Assembly (NCBI GenBank): GCA_036250225.1 | Contig: JAPZLL010000011.1 | Span: 930,001-994,000, forward strand | Direction of reading: 5' to 3' | Origin: Cercophora sp. LCS_1 | Lineage: Eukaryota > Ascomycota > Sordariomycetes > Sordariales > Lasiosphaeriaceae | DNA: 64,000 bases | Part shown: positions 63,698 through 64,000 of the stretch, one piece after another | How positions within the stretch are numbered: position 1 is the first letter of the stretch | Layout: the number at the start of each line of letters is the position of its first letter | Notes under the pieces: model-generated | Seen by the model: the letters and a program-made list of their open reading frames with translations, nothing else | Told to the model about the DNA's origin: nothing | The model's database searches: none | Translations under genes and position numbers: made by a program

Positions 63698-64000
63698 CTG
63701 AATGACACGAGCATAAATCAGCACGGTTCGAAACTGTTAGTGCACAGGGAGATATATATATATATCATACCCGACTCAGAGACCAGACTCTGCCGCAGCG
63801 CGGTCGCCAAACGCCGCATCGAAGCAAGCGCGCTGGCTGCGGTAAATTGGGGCGTACGATGTCCAGCGCATCGCCCACTAGACCCTGCCGCACGTGAATA
63901 CGCCTAGGCTTTGTGAGTGCTAGCCTCGGAGATATTAACCATGGCAAACCAGGGACTGGGGAGAAAACACTGACATAGGCCCATACAGGTCCGTGTCCGC
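63698..64000. other. window end with (TA)n tract
   Basis: A short TATATATATATA tract lies at about 63752-63767, possibly inside an intron of the gene whose last exon is at 63625. The remainder is not resolved. Confidence 0.35.

Noticed and set aside
63765..63947. 60-codon minus frame as upstream exon of the terminal gene
   Set aside because: It could not be joined in phase to the exon at 63625-63697.
1..64000. tRNA, rRNA, CRISPR arrays, bacterial-type operons
   Set aside because: None seen. Spliceosomal introns and fungal gene families show that this is eukaryotic DNA, so such bacterial features are not expected; tRNA genes were looked for by eye only.

Overview
The window is nuclear DNA of a filamentous ascomycete, most likely a Sordariomycete-type mould. 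The evidence is GC-rich genes with short introns (about 47-140 bp; GT-AG, CTGAC-type branch points, one GC-AG intron), Zn(II)2Cys6 regulators, HET-domain proteins, a STAND/NLR receptor, an RTA1-like membrane protein and an EF-hand NADPH oxidase. The species cannot be named from this sequence. Exon boundaries were worked out by hand from splice signals and frame continuity.

Layout. 0.2-1.0 kb: a putative acetyltransferase. 1.2-7.4 kb: a divergent pair made of a HeLo-domain pseudokinase and a kinase-Sel1-ankyrin protein. 7.9-11.5 kb: a divergent LaeA-like methyltransferase and a P450. 11.5-13.8 kb: an AT-rich, gene-poor stretch. 13.9-18.2 kb: a small helical protein, an uncharacterised protein, a small secreted protein, and an inverted pseudogene paralogue of the uncharacterised protein. 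18.9-21.2 kb: a BTB protein and a copia-derived domesticated gene. 21.7-28.1 kb: a degenerate accessory region with two relics of the copia-derived gene, hairpin repeats and a few doubtful exons. 28.1-35.8 kb: a Pro/Gln-rich protein with five cysteine modules, an RTA1-like protein and a zinc-cluster regulator. 35.9-42.5 kb: a broken HET gene followed by an RRM-like multigene family with two whole and two broken members. 43.5-50.1 kb: NADPH oxidase, F-box-like protein and an intact HET protein. 50.2-54.6 kb: a divergent zinc-cluster regulator and MFS transporter sharing three CGG-N14-CCG palindromes. 54.9-58.5 kb: a seven-exon NLR with NB-ARC and TPR domains. 60.5-62.2 kb: a beta-lactamase-family protein. 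The last exon of a further gene lies at 63.6 kb.

How it fits together. The window is rich in self/non-self recognition and cell-death type genes: HeLo pseudokinase, kinase-ankyrin protein, two HET genes and an NLR. The HeLo/kinase pair is the most striking. A HeLo executioner-like domain joined to a dead kinase domain sits head to head with a kinase carrying ankyrin repeats, which resembles the animal MLKL/RIPK arrangement. The regulator/MFS pair looks like a self-contained efflux or uptake module. No secondary-metabolite backbone enzyme is present, so the methyltransferase/P450 pair is not a complete cluster here.
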